The position numbers were made by a program, and so were the translations under genes. The notes beneath the pieces were generated by a model. That model worked only from the letters and a program-made list of their open reading frames with translations. It did no database searches and was not told the origin of the DNA. From Paraeggerthella hominis (lineage in GTDB: Bacteria > Actinomycetota > Coriobacteriia > Coriobacteriales > Eggerthellaceae), in contig NZ_JAJNOQ010000002.1 of NCBI RefSeq assembly GCF_021044775.1, positions 333,127-397,126 on the forward strand: 64,000 nt of DNA. Direction: 5' to 3'. Of this stretch, positions 52,301 through 59,410 are shown in pieces. Each line of letters starts with the position of its first letter. Position 1 is the stretch's first letter.

Positions 52301-52809
52301 CGGGCGTTCCGGATGCCGTCGAGAGCCTTCAAAGCGGGGCCGTTGCCTCGGCGGTGCTTCCGAGCGGCATGAGCATCGATGGCGTCGCGACCGAGGGCGA
52401 GCGGCTTGTTCTTGCGGGGCTCGTCAGCGCAGATGACGCAGGTGCCGACACGTACGTGTTCGATCCGGCAACGGGCGCATGGCAGGCGGTACGCGAGCGC
52501 TTTTCGGCAGGGAAGATGGTCTACGGCGGCGCCACGGTGCTGAATGACGCGCTTTACGTGCTGGGCGAAGACGTGCTTTCCGGCTCAACCGTGTTTAAGC
52601 GCCTGGCGCTCGAGGCGGCTCCCGAGCCCACGCCGCCCACGCCTCCGGTGTCTCCGACGACGCCCGTGTCGCCTGAGAATGGGGCCGGGGCGGATCCGAA
52701 GGCGCTCGTGCGCACCGGCGACGTTGTGCCGCTTGCGTCGACCGCGATCTTGGGCGTGATTGCGATCGCCTGCGGCACGCTTGCGTTCGCGCATCGCAGG
52801 CGCCGGTAG
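49345..52809 (+). CDS. Large secreted subtilase (S8) with wall-sorting C-terminus
   Basis: 1154-aa extracellular protease. Signal peptide 1-23, a propeptide-like region to about 195, then the catalytic triad Asp221 (VVDTGVDYTNPDL), His268 (DGHGTHVAGI) and Ser625 (GTSMAAPVVSGALALLAGKFP). An insert of roughly 180 residues, with a jelly-roll-like start (DDFEKLDG), separates the subtilase strand APGDAILSTVP from the serine segment. A TIG/IPT-like domain follows (about 690-745), then kelch-like repeats. The C-terminus has LVRTGD, a hydrophobic stretch and HRRRR, a sortase-type sorting signal. Start at ATG 49345; another ATG at 49336. Secreted, probably wall-anchored peptidase; substrate unknown. 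Confidence 0.88.
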   Translation: MRRLFSLVLAAVLACSAVPAFADPPSAPSDNPMVGIGSEARSIDDLLQAGDYAPGRVLARVTSEFAPVAPRSNYSNDAASWSAESLFTYESGASEPAARMLSESETPADQVILIQSDTMTTEDLLRQLAGTPGVVAAEPDYVRTISDPESAPSVRPEPSAGAARAADSAEAATNDPLLDQQWQLSSTSEAPGGSNARALWQKLGIPEKSSELKSVVVAVVDTGVDYTNPDLQDVMWSNPGDIGLPGEKGSAGYNFGDNVDDPMDVDGHGTHVAGIVAAANNNAEGGSGVAPNVRIMALRIANAAGQLPSSAQIGAYDYLKRAARGGVPVVAANDSWGGMGVSGILDSVMDDAYRSANVLSVCASGNESLDNDRSPGNPSGGSSEGVIAVNAVDRQGALAAFSSYGAATTDLAAPGDAILSTVPVGQGMADLEDKDLIVLQDDFEKLDGLFTFDVAGSAPTSVVRTDEVWAGSAASGHSLQWSVPAAKAGQEASVVLTPADGAWADQTAGASFEDAHYLAFDAKVTDSIASGSARILHVYLSSTDPDNPWIELSPGEELIASYNSWSTFVARIPDEARESIDWKNLSVKITRNLVPFDEGSDLLFNIDSVSLITSIIPYNNLSGTSMAAPVVSGALALLAGKFPDEDASTLRARVLGGVERTTELAGTCTSDGKLDLVRAATDPYPVVDALEPAAREAAAAHATATIRGSWFGDAEGRVLLDGEELAVTAWGDQGITVALPEQLEAKMRYVQVVRADGASGRHLLLVGQEQPPAYYEDLPAPNFQDLGIVDAEQSTSWQVASANATVYAASEKAVTMQGGQSVFVLLAYDPLAKTWSVERALDGVFDHPFLMAAHGDVLYLFDPIKYLLYQYDTAACTLSDPLDCSSLKACADQGTELVFGGVACDGASLWLSGGCLPDGSAVTLAARIDVRTGQATALPPLGSGRVTPAVHVLDGTLTVAAGNASVQPSSLVGSVEQLREGVWTATGVPDAVESLQSGAVASAVLPSGMSIDGVATEGERLVLAGLVSADDAGADTYVFDPATGAWQAVRERFSAGKMVYGGATVLNDALYVLGEDVLSGSTVFKRLALEAAPEPTPPTPPVSPTTPVSPENGAGADPKALVRTGDVVPLASTAILGVIAIACGTLAFAHRRRR

Positions 52810-52853
52810 TCTCGTTCGCGGATCCGTGCGATCGCGCAAAGCCGTGAAAAGCG

Positions 52854-52889
52854 AGTACCCCGCAAAGCCGAAGGGCCTTGCGGGGTACT
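52854..52889. terminator. Bidirectional terminator between subtilase and tRNA-Leu
   Basis: A perfect 12-bp stem AGTACCCCGCAA (52854-52865) with 52878-52889. It lies between the plus-strand subtilase and the minus-strand tRNA. Confidence 0.7.
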
Positions 52890-52901
52890 TGATGAGCGAG
52901 A

Positions 52902-52985
52902 TGGTGCCCGAGGCGAGAGTCGAACTCGCACGTCGTTAGACAACGGTTTTTGAGACCGCCGCGTCTGCCATTCCGCCACTCGGGC
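52902..52985 (-). tRNA. tRNA-Leu (anticodon CAA)
   Basis: 84-nt type II tRNA on the minus strand, read as GCCCGAG...CTCGGGCACCA, with the CCA end encoded. Acceptor stem GCCCGAG/CTCGGGC is 7 bp. The anticodon loop CTCAAAA gives CAA, reading UUG leucine codons. The T-arm GCGAG-TTCGACT-CTCGC is intact, and the variable region between anticodon and T arms is long, as expected for leucine tRNAs. It is not adjacent to any other tRNA or to an integrase-like gene. Confidence 0.96.
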
Positions 52986-53276
52986 GCAGCATGAAAGTAT
53001 ACCCGAAGCTTGGCGACCCGTCGAGAAAAAACTCGGCATGTTCGCACCGCTATTCGCTCCGCACACCGTCGCACCTCTGTCGCGCTCCCGTTCGCTCCCT
53101 TTTCGCCGCGCGCGGGCAGAGCGCCCGCTGCCCGAACGACAATCGGTTAACAGGTGCACGTCTATCTGGCGCAGGATCTTGCCAAGGCTCATAATGGAAG
53201 CAATTGCCATTGGCGGCACGATGCAAGCGAGCCTCGCCGCCAATTTCAGCGCACTCGACAGAGAGGCGGAATCTTT
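52986..53276. other. Intergenic gap between tRNA-Leu and M20 peptidase
   Basis: Contains the tRNA promoter region and the peptidase leader. No gene or unusual repeat is visible. Confidence 0.5.
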
Positions 53277-54689
53277 ATGGATCAAACGGAACTCGCTCAA
53301 AAAATCGATGCATACCTCGAGGACAATTGGGAGGCGATGGTCGGCGACATCGAAACGCTCGTTCGCATTCCCAGCTTCGAGGAACTAGACAAGAAAGCCG
53401 AAGGCGCTCCCTTCGGCCCTGGCCCGAAGCAGGCGCTCACCGCAGCGCTCGAACTTGCTTCCGACATGGGTTTTGAGACCCATGATGCAGAAGGCTACAT
53501 CGGGTTCGCGGACTTTCCCGGCGCAAGCGAAACGCAGATCGGCATCATCGGCCACATGGACGTCGTGCCCGCGGGCCCGGGGTGGACGTTCGAGCCGTAT
53601 GCCGTCACGCGCAAAGAGGGCTACCTGGTAGGGCGCGGCACGTTGGATGACAAGGGTCCCAGCGTGGTGGCGCTGCATGCCGTGAAGTTCTGGAAAGATC
53701 AGGGTGTGGAATTCCCCTACACCGTCCGTTTTCTTTTCGGCGCGAACGAGGAATCGGGCATGGCGGATGTGGCGTACTACCACAAGCATTACGATGATCC
53801 GGCGTTTTTGTTCACTCCCGACGCCGAGTTCCCTGTGTGCTACGGCGAAAAGGGCGGTTTCGACGGCGTGATATCCAGCAAGCCCCTTCAGGAATGCGCG
53901 CGCGTGATCGTTTCGTTCGAGGGCGGCGCAGCCACCAACGCCGTGCCGGGCATAGCCCATGCCGTGGTGAAGGCGAGCGCAAGCGAGCTGCCGAGCACCG
54001 ACCGTATTGCCATAAGCGAAGCCGGCGAAGGCCTGGCCCGCTTGGAGGCGTCCGGCAAAGGCGCCCATGCGTCGATGCCTGACGAAGGGGTCAATGCTAT
54101 CGGCCTTATTGTGGACTACTTGCTGGATCAGGGCTTGTGCAGCGCCGACGAGCGCGCCTTCCTCGAGCTTGACCAGAAGCTTCTGAACCATACTGACGGC
54201 AGCGGTGTGGGCATTGCCACGTCGGACGAGTACTTCGGTCCGCTGACCGTTGTGGGGGGCACCATCAAGCTGGAAGACGATCGGTTCGTGCAGACGCTCG
54301 ACAGCCGTTTCCCCACGTCGATTACGGCTGATGAGATAACCGACCGGCTGCGCAAGCTGACCGACGAAATTGGCGGCACGTTCGAAAGGACGCTGCTTAT
54401 GGAGCCGTTCCTGGTGGAGCCGGATTCTCCGGTCATCCAGGCGCTGCTCAATGCGTACAACGAGGCAACCGGCGAGGATGCCAAGCCGTTCACCATGGGC
54501 GGCGGGACGTACGCCCGCGAGTTCAAGAGCGGCGCTAGCTTCGGGCCCGAGAAGCCTTGGGTCGAAAATCCCGAATGGGTGGGCATGATGCACGGCCCCG
54601 ACGAGGCCGTCAGCGAGGAACTGCTCAAGCAGTCTTTCAAGATCTACGTGCTTACGCTTGATAAGCTGATGAAGCTCGACCTGCAATAA
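53277..54689 (+). CDS. M20-family metallopeptidase (PepV-like dipeptidase)
   Basis: 470-aa zinc metallopeptidase of the M20A (Sapep/PepV) group, hydrolysing dipeptides in the cytoplasm. Zinc and catalytic motifs: GHMDVVPAG near residue 95 with metal-binding His, GRGTLDDKGP near 120 and the catalytic Glu in ANEESGM near 157, followed by the insertion domain that covers the site in this group. ATG at 53277 follows GAGAGG; the open frame upstream is not needed. It is monocistronic, with a 13-bp hairpin after it. Substrate specificity cannot be stated. Confidence 0.9.
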   Translation: MDQTELAQKIDAYLEDNWEAMVGDIETLVRIPSFEELDKKAEGAPFGPGPKQALTAALELASDMGFETHDAEGYIGFADFPGASETQIGIIGHMDVVPAGPGWTFEPYAVTRKEGYLVGRGTLDDKGPSVVALHAVKFWKDQGVEFPYTVRFLFGANEESGMADVAYYHKHYDDPAFLFTPDAEFPVCYGEKGGFDGVISSKPLQECARVIVSFEGGAATNAVPGIAHAVVKASASELPSTDRIAISEAGEGLARLEASGKGAHASMPDEGVNAIGLIVDYLLDQGLCSADERAFLELDQKLLNHTDGSGVGIATSDEYFGPLTVVGGTIKLEDDRFVQTLDSRFPTSITADEITDRLRKLTDEIGGTFERTLLMEPFLVEPDSPVIQALLNAYNEATGEDAKPFTMGGGTYAREFKSGASFGPEKPWVENPEWVGMMHGPDEAVSEELLKQSFKIYVLTLDKLMKLDLQ

Positions 54690-54701
54690 CGGTAATGGAT
54701 G

Positions 54702-54739
54702 CGACGCCCCGGCGGCTTTCGGCAATCGCCGGGGCGTCG
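54702..54739 (+). terminator. Terminator-like hairpin after the M20 peptidase
   Basis: A perfect 13-bp stem (54702-54714 with 54727-54739), without a T-run; the next gene starts 24 bp later. Confidence 0.55.
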
Positions 54740-54762
54740 TGCGCAAAAAGGAGAGGAAGCAG

Positions 54763-55644
54763 ATGGTCGATTCCGTTCCGGACGATTTTTATCCCGCCCT
54801 TGGCATAGCGGACGCCGAGGGCTTCGAGCGGGCAGATGACGGGCGCATCGAGTTCGAGGGTCTTCCGAACACGCGTGACTTGGGAGGCCTCCCTTCGGTT
54901 GACGGGAGGTTCGTCAAGCGTGCGCGCCTGCTGCGCTCGGGCGCTCTTGCGCGCGCCACCGAGCGCGATTTGAAGGTTCTTGCGGATGAGTTCGATCTTC
55001 GTACGGTGGTGGACCTGCGAACCGAGGAGGAGCGCCGCGAGCATCCCGATCCCGAAGACGCCCTGCTGGACGTGCGGTTTCGCGATGCTCCGGTGCTGTC
55101 TGCATCCACGTTCGGGGTAACGCACGAAGGCGGGATCCTTTCGGCCCTCAAGGCGCTGCGGGCGGTTCAGAAGAACCCGGCCGGCATGATGATGGACGTG
55201 TATGCTCGCATGGTGCTCGACGAGCAAAGCCAACGCGGGTTCTCCCAGTTCTTCCAAGACGTTTTAGCTGCTGAGCAGGGGGCGGTGCTGTGGCACTGCA
55301 CTATCGGCAAGGATCGCGCCGGTTTGGCCACCATGCTGATGCTCCATGTTCTAGGCGTGCCGCGCAACGTTATCGTGAAGGACTACGAAGCCACGAACCG
55401 TTACGTGGAGGCGCGCTCGCAAGACATTATGGACGCGCTGGCCGCGTACGGTTTGGCGGACAAGCTGGATGCAAGCCTTAAAGTGCTCAACTCGGCCGAC
55501 CCTCGGTTCTTGCAAGCGGCGTTCGATGCGGTGGACCGGGAGTACGGAAGCTTGGATGAGTACGTGCGCGTTGCGCTTGGCGTGGCGGACGACCAGCGCG
55601 ATGCCTTGCGGCACCGGTATTTGGCGGACGGCCCGCAGGGTTAA
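54763..55644 (+). CDS. Tyrosine-protein phosphatase (Y_phosphatase3 type)
   Basis: 293-aa phosphatase. The CX5R-like P-loop is HCTIGKDRAG with nucleophile Cys179, as in the bacterial Y_phosphatase3/Ptp family; the N-terminal NTRDLGGLP and LLRSGALARATERDL segments are also diagnostic. Members dephosphorylate phosphotyrosine or phosphoinositides. No signal peptide, so cytoplasmic. The ATG at 54763 follows GAGAGGAAGC. It is followed by the orphan LytTR regulator after 192 bp, with a TATAAT promoter between, so the two are probably independent. Confidence 0.86.
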   Translation: MVDSVPDDFYPALGIADAEGFERADDGRIEFEGLPNTRDLGGLPSVDGRFVKRARLLRSGALARATERDLKVLADEFDLRTVVDLRTEEERREHPDPEDALLDVRFRDAPVLSASTFGVTHEGGILSALKALRAVQKNPAGMMMDVYARMVLDEQSQRGFSQFFQDVLAAEQGAVLWHCTIGKDRAGLATMLMLHVLGVPRNVIVKDYEATNRYVEARSQDIMDALAAYGLADKLDASLKVLNSADPRFLQAAFDAVDREYGSLDEYVRVALGVADDQRDALRHRYLADGPQG

Positions 55645-55788
55645 GGCGTTCTCGCGAATCCGCAAGCGACCGCGCTTGTTGCGCGGTGCGTGCGCTCGCC
55701 TCAAGGCCTTTCGCCGCCGATTGCGGCCCTTGTTGAATTGGTCTAGCCCTATATTTCTGCTTTTGCGCGGTTTGGGCTTGCCATGACT

Positions 55789-55794
55789 TATAAT
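55789..55794 (+). promoter_or_regulatory. -10 box upstream of the LytTR regulator
   Basis: Consensus TATAAT, 42 bp before the start; no clear -35. Confidence 0.5.
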
Positions 55795-55836
55795 GAAAGA
55801 ATCTTTAAGCGTTTGTTCGGAATCTAGGAGGTATTA

Positions 55837-56550
55837 GTGTTGAAAGCCATGATTGTCGACGACGAGGCCCCCGCACGTTCTGAACTCAAGTTCCTGCTGG
55901 ACGAGCTTGGGCAGACCGAGGTCGTGGCCGAAGCTGCTAGCGTGCGCGAGGCTATCGAAAAGCTCAAGGAGTATCCCGTTGACGTGATGTTCCTTGATGT
56001 CAACATGCCCGAGGCTACGGGATTGCAGCTGGCGGAGGCCTTGCAGCATCTCAAGTTCCCCCCTGCGGTCGTGTTCGTGACCGCGTACAGCGAATACGCC
56101 CTGGACGCGTTCAAGGTCAGTGCGATCGACTACCTGGTGAAGCCGGTTGAGACCGAGCGCTTGTCGCAGGCTATCTCGCGTGTTCGCGAGCATGTGTCCC
56201 TGCATTTGCAGGCCCAGAAATCGGAGCGTATTCCGGTGGAGAAGGGCGGCAAGAAGATCCTTATCGGCATCGACAAGATCCGCTTCGTTATGGCTCGCGA
56301 CGACTATGCGTATCTGCAAACCGACACGGATCGCTATTTCTCGACCGTCAGCTTGGCTCAACTGGAGAAGCGCCTGGACGGGCACGGGTTCTTCCGCGTG
56401 CATCGCGGCTATCTGGTGAACCTGTCCATGGTTGAGGAAATCGAGTCCGTGTCTGGCGGAACGCTGCTGCTTACGCTGAACGCTGTGGAGGAGAAGATTC
56501 CCGTATCCCGTCGCCGCGTTTCGGCGCTCAAGAAGGCGCTCGGCCTGTAG
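55837..56550 (+). CDS. LytTR response regulator (orphan)
   Basis: 237-aa regulator. Residues 1-120 are a receiver domain (MIVDDEAPAR acidic pocket, phosphoacceptor Asp in MFLDVNMPE, FVTAYSEYAL, DYLVKPVETE with the conserved Lys). Residues about 135-235 are a LytTR DNA-binding domain (IRFVMARDDYAYLQT, FFRVHRGYLVNLSMVEEI). Such regulators often control virulence, bacteriocin or cell-wall genes and normally have a LytS-type kinase next door; none is present. Start chosen is GTG 55837 with AGGAGG upstream; the next codon, TTG at 55840, has better ribosome-site spacing. Target genes are unknown. Confidence 0.9.
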   Translation: MLKAMIVDDEAPARSELKFLLDELGQTEVVAEAASVREAIEKLKEYPVDVMFLDVNMPEATGLQLAEALQHLKFPPAVVFVTAYSEYALDAFKVSAIDYLVKPVETERLSQAISRVREHVSLHLQAQKSERIPVEKGGKKILIGIDKIRFVMARDDYAYLQTDTDRYFSTVSLAQLEKRLDGHGFFRVHRGYLVNLSMVEEIESVSGGTLLLTLNAVEEKIPVSRRRVSALKKALGL

Positions 56551-56599
56551 CGCCGTCCTCGCGCCCGTCTTGGCGCAGGGCTTTTACCTGCATTTAGCA

Positions 56600-56634
56600 A
56601 GCGGGACCCGACACTATCGGGTCCCGCTTTTTCG
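56600..56634. terminator. Terminator after the LytTR gene
   Basis: A 12-bp stem AGCGGGACCCGA with TCGGGTCCCGCT, followed by TTTTT. It may also serve the convergent rubrerythrin gene. Confidence 0.85.
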
Positions 56635-56704
56635 GTAGCGCGTCCGGCGGGGGCGCGTTTTCATTTGGTAGCGGGCAAGCGTTTCGGGCATGCCCGACGG
56701 CGGC

Positions 56705-57478
56705 TTAGTACGCCGTGAACGAGCTCTTCGGCGCCAGGCAGATGGGGCAGGCGGTGAAGTTCTCGCCTTTGTGGATGTAGCCGCAGATGGGACACAGGTA
56801 ATAGCTTCCATCGAACGGCGTGTCGATGGTGGTGTAGGCGTCCATGTACAGCTTCGCGTGGTAGGCTTCCGCCAGCTTGGCGCGCGTGAACACCTGTACG
56901 GCCTTGTTGTTGCCCTCTTCCTGGGCTTTCTTGATGAACGAGGGATACATGTCCGAAGTCTCGTAGATTTCGCCGTTCGCTCCGGAGATCAGGTTGATGT
57001 CGCTCTTGTGGCCCTCGACGGTGGGCGGCTGGGGCTTTTCCGTGCTGGGATCCAGCTCCTTTGCCAGGTTGTATTCCAGCTCGATATGGATTTTCTCGGC
57101 ATCGGCCGTGCATTGAAACAGGCGCGCGAGCGTGTCGAACCCTTCATCTTTGGCAACCTTGGCGTACGCCTCGTACTTCGTGGTGGCACCCGTTTCGCCC
57201 TCGATGGCGGAGAGCAGGTTCTCATAGGTGGTCCCCACCGTGGTCTTGCTGTCGGGCACGATGTTGAAGTTGCTGGCAGTGCTCGCCTCGGGGATCGAGG
57301 TGGGGTCCAGCACCTCGGCCGTGTACTGCGCGGCTGCGGAATCGGTCGAGGCGGCGGGCTGATCCGTGCTGGCGGGCTGGCTTTCGTTGGCGCATGCCGC
57401 AAGCAGCCCCAACGTCGAAACCGATGCTGCTCCCACAGCGGCGCCCTTCAAAAGATCTCGTCTGGTGATCTCGGACAT
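56705..57478 (-). CDS. Rubrerythrin with Tat lipoprotein signal (exported)
   Basis: 257-aa di-iron protein. The first ~26 residues are a twin-arginine signal ending in a lipobox (SEITRRDLLKGAAVGAASVSTLGLLAAC), then a Ser/Thr/Ala linker. The ferritin-like domain follows with Glu/His iron ligands in AIEGETGATTKYEAYAK and CTADAEKIHIELEY, and a second set in AKLAEAYHAKLYMDA. The C-terminal rubredoxin domain has CPIC...CPIC cysteine pairs. Rubrerythrins normally act in the cytoplasm as NADH peroxidases; a Tat-exported, lipid-anchored copy is unusual. ATG at 57478 with GGGAGGAAG upstream. Convergent with the LytTR gene; divergent from pgi, with an AT-rich promoter region. Confidence 0.92.
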   Translation of the reverse strand: MSEITRRDLLKGAAVGAASVSTLGLLAACANESQPASTDQPAASTDSAAAQYTAEVLDPTSIPEASTASNFNIVPDSKTTVGTTYENLLSAIEGETGATTKYEAYAKVAKDEGFDTLARLFQCTADAEKIHIELEYNLAKELDPSTEKPQPPTVEGHKSDINLISGANGEIYETSDMYPSFIKKAQEEGNNKAVQVFTRAKLAEAYHAKLYMDAYTTIDTPFDGSYYLCPICGYIHKGENFTACPICLAPKSSFTAY

Positions 57479-57501
57479 GGTGCTTCCTCCCTCTTGTTTT
57501 G

Positions 57502-57520
57502 AACGGGCGCAACGCCCGTT
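57502..57520 (-). promoter_or_regulatory. Hairpin in the rubrerythrin 5' leader
   Basis: AACGGGCG-CAA-CGCCCGTT, a perfect 8-bp stem between the AT-rich promoter region and the ribosome site. It may act in mRNA stability or control; no known riboswitch. Confidence 0.5.
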
Positions 57521-57524
57521 TCTT

Positions 57525-57575
57525 AAACGATACTTTATATTAATTAAAAATAAAAATCAATAAAATTGATACAAA
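57525..57575 (-). promoter_or_regulatory. AT-rich promoter region of rubrerythrin with ATCAAT-N3-ATTGAT palindrome
   Basis: A TATAAA box and AT-rich run lie on the minus strand at about 57530-57560. ATCAAT-AAA-ATTGAT (57556-57570) is a perfect small palindrome that may be an operator. The half-site order is opposite to an FNR box. Confidence 0.45.
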
Positions 57576-57646
57576 AGAACTAGACGATCGTTCACAAGTC
57601 CACCACAAGAGATCTCCTCTTATACGCGCTGACCTCCTGCGTTTGC

Positions 57647-57652
57647 TAGAAT
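57647..57652 (+). promoter_or_regulatory. Extended -10 candidate for pgi-hyp
   Basis: TGC-TAGAAT (TGN at 57644-57646), 28 bp before the pgi ATG, with no strong -35, typical of extended -10 promoters. Confidence 0.45.
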
Positions 57653-57679
57653 GAAAAGACTTACGTGAAAGAAGGTATC

Positions 57680-59392
57680 ATGCTGTCCGGTGACATGGAA
57701 AAACTGTATCCTTCCGCAAAGATACTCGTGAAAGAGTGCGTAGCCAGCAGGCTGCACGCGAAGGATGCTACTCTGTACGGCTTTTCCGAAGAAGCGCGCG
57801 CATGCGCCGAGAACTATATGGGATGGACGGATCTTGCAAGCAATCCGCCTTGTCCTCTGTCCGAGATCCAGTCGTTCGCCGACTCGATCATCGCGCAGGG
57901 CCTCGAAACGGTCGTGCTCATTGGGCAAGGCGGCTCCACGCAGGCTCCCATGACCATTACCAAGTACAACAAGCCGGACTCGTCTGCGGTCACGTTCCGC
58001 ACGCTCGACTCCGATTCCCCGGTGCGCGTGCGGGCGATGCTCGCCGAAGCCGACCCGCACACCACGCTGTTCATCATCTCGTCGAAAAGCGGCGGCACCA
58101 TCGAGCCGCGTCTGGCTCTGCGCGCCGTGCGCGATGCGGTGGCCGACCGCATCGGCGAGGAAGAGCTGGTGCAGCATTTGGTTGCCATCACCGATCCCGG
58201 CTCCCAGCTTGAGCGCCAGGCGCGTGAAGAGGGCTGGGCTGCGGTGTTCTCCGGCGAACCCACGGTGGGCGGGCGCTTCTCGGCGCTGTCGGTGTTCGGC
58301 CTGCTTCCCGCAGCGCTTGTGGGCATCGATCTTCAGGAGTTTATGCGGCACGCGGTCGAAGCCGAGCATCAGTGCAGCGAAGACGCCATCGACAACCCGG
58401 CCATCGTGCTTGCGGCGTTCCTGTACGACAACTACCTGCAGGGTCGCAACAAGTTCTCGTTCTTGACGCAGAAGCGCGGCCGCGTGCTGGGCTTGTGGAT
58501 CGAGCAGCTGGTGGCCGAGAGCCTGGGCAAGGAAGGCCAGGGTATCCTGCCGAACATCGAGGTTGACACGCTGCTGCTCAAGAAGGATCCGGGCGATCGC
58601 AGCGTCATCACGTACCTGACGAAGACGGACTTGTGGGACGAGCGCCGCAACTTCGAGATGAGCCTGTCCTACATCGACCCCGCTATCCCTCGCCAGAACT
58701 ATCGGATCGACTCCGTCGAGGAGCTGGCCGAGCATTTTGTGATGTGGGAATGCGCTATCGCCATGTGCGGCTACCTGATGCGCGTGTGCCCCTTCGATCA
58801 GCCCGACGTTGCGTCGGCCAAGGCGGTCGTGCTCGACATTCTGCGGGACGGCCAGCCTGAGCCCGATTTCGTGCAGGACTTCATCGGGGACGTGCTCATG
58901 GGCGAAGCCGAGGTGCGCTTGGCGCCCTGCTTCAAAGACTGCACCGACATTCGCGGTGCCTTGCGCGCGCTGCTGAGCAGCATCCAACCGGGCGATTTCT
59001 TCGCGCTCAACGCGTTCTTGCCGTTTACCGGCGAAGGTCGGCGAGAAGCGCTCGAGACCATTCGTCATGGCGTAGCCGACAAGCGCGGCGTGGTATCGTG
59101 CTTGGAAGTGGGACCTCGTTACTTGCATTCCACGGGTCAGCTTCACAAGGGCGGTCCGAACTGCGGCGTGTTCTTGATCCTGTCGGCAGACGAGCTGAAG
59201 GACATCCCGCTCAAGCAGGAGGCCGAAAGCCTGGGATCGCTGGCGAAAGCGCAGGCGTCGGGCGACCTGCTCACGCTGGCCGAGCGCGGTCGGCGCGTAG
59301 TGCACCTGCACTTGCCCGACAACTCGGGCGTGACCCTGCGAGCGCTGGCCGAGGTGGTCACGAGCATTCTGGAGGAACTTGACGCGCGATAA
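57680..59392 (+). CDS. pgi: Glucose-6-phosphate isomerase
   Basis: 570-aa sugar isomerase that interconverts glucose 6-phosphate and fructose 6-phosphate. Both SIS-type sugar-binding halves are present: IGQGGSTQAPMTITKY and FIISSKSGGTIEPRLALRAV carry the phosphate-binding Ser/Thr loops; later segments NKFSFLTQKRGRVLGLWIEQLVAESLGK and FVMWECAIAMCGYLMRVCPFDQPDV fit the longer Pgi form found in transaldolase-Pgi type proteins. ATG at 57680 is used; 57665 (GTG) and 57695 (ATG) are in frame. It is followed by hypF after 18 bp, suggesting one transcript. Confidence 0.87.
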   Translation: MLSGDMEKLYPSAKILVKECVASRLHAKDATLYGFSEEARACAENYMGWTDLASNPPCPLSEIQSFADSIIAQGLETVVLIGQGGSTQAPMTITKYNKPDSSAVTFRTLDSDSPVRVRAMLAEADPHTTLFIISSKSGGTIEPRLALRAVRDAVADRIGEEELVQHLVAITDPGSQLERQAREEGWAAVFSGEPTVGGRFSALSVFGLLPAALVGIDLQEFMRHAVEAEHQCSEDAIDNPAIVLAAFLYDNYLQGRNKFSFLTQKRGRVLGLWIEQLVAESLGKEGQGILPNIEVDTLLLKKDPGDRSVITYLTKTDLWDERRNFEMSLSYIDPAIPRQNYRIDSVEELAEHFVMWECAIAMCGYLMRVCPFDQPDVASAKAVVLDILRDGQPEPDFVQDFIGDVLMGEAEVRLAPCFKDCTDIRGALRALLSSIQPGDFFALNAFLPFTGEGRREALETIRHGVADKRGVVSCLEVGPRYLHSTGQLHKGGPNCGVFLILSADELKDIPLKQEAESLGSLAKAQASGDLLTLAERGRRVVHLHLPDNSGVTLRALAEVVTSILEELDAR

Positions 59393-59410
59393 TCTTTGGG
59401 AGGCGTATTC

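Noticed and set aside
57556..57570. FNR/CRP box at the rubrerythrin promoter
   Set aside because: The half-sites are ATCAAT...ATTGAT, the reverse of TTGAT-N4-ATCAA, and the spacing differs.
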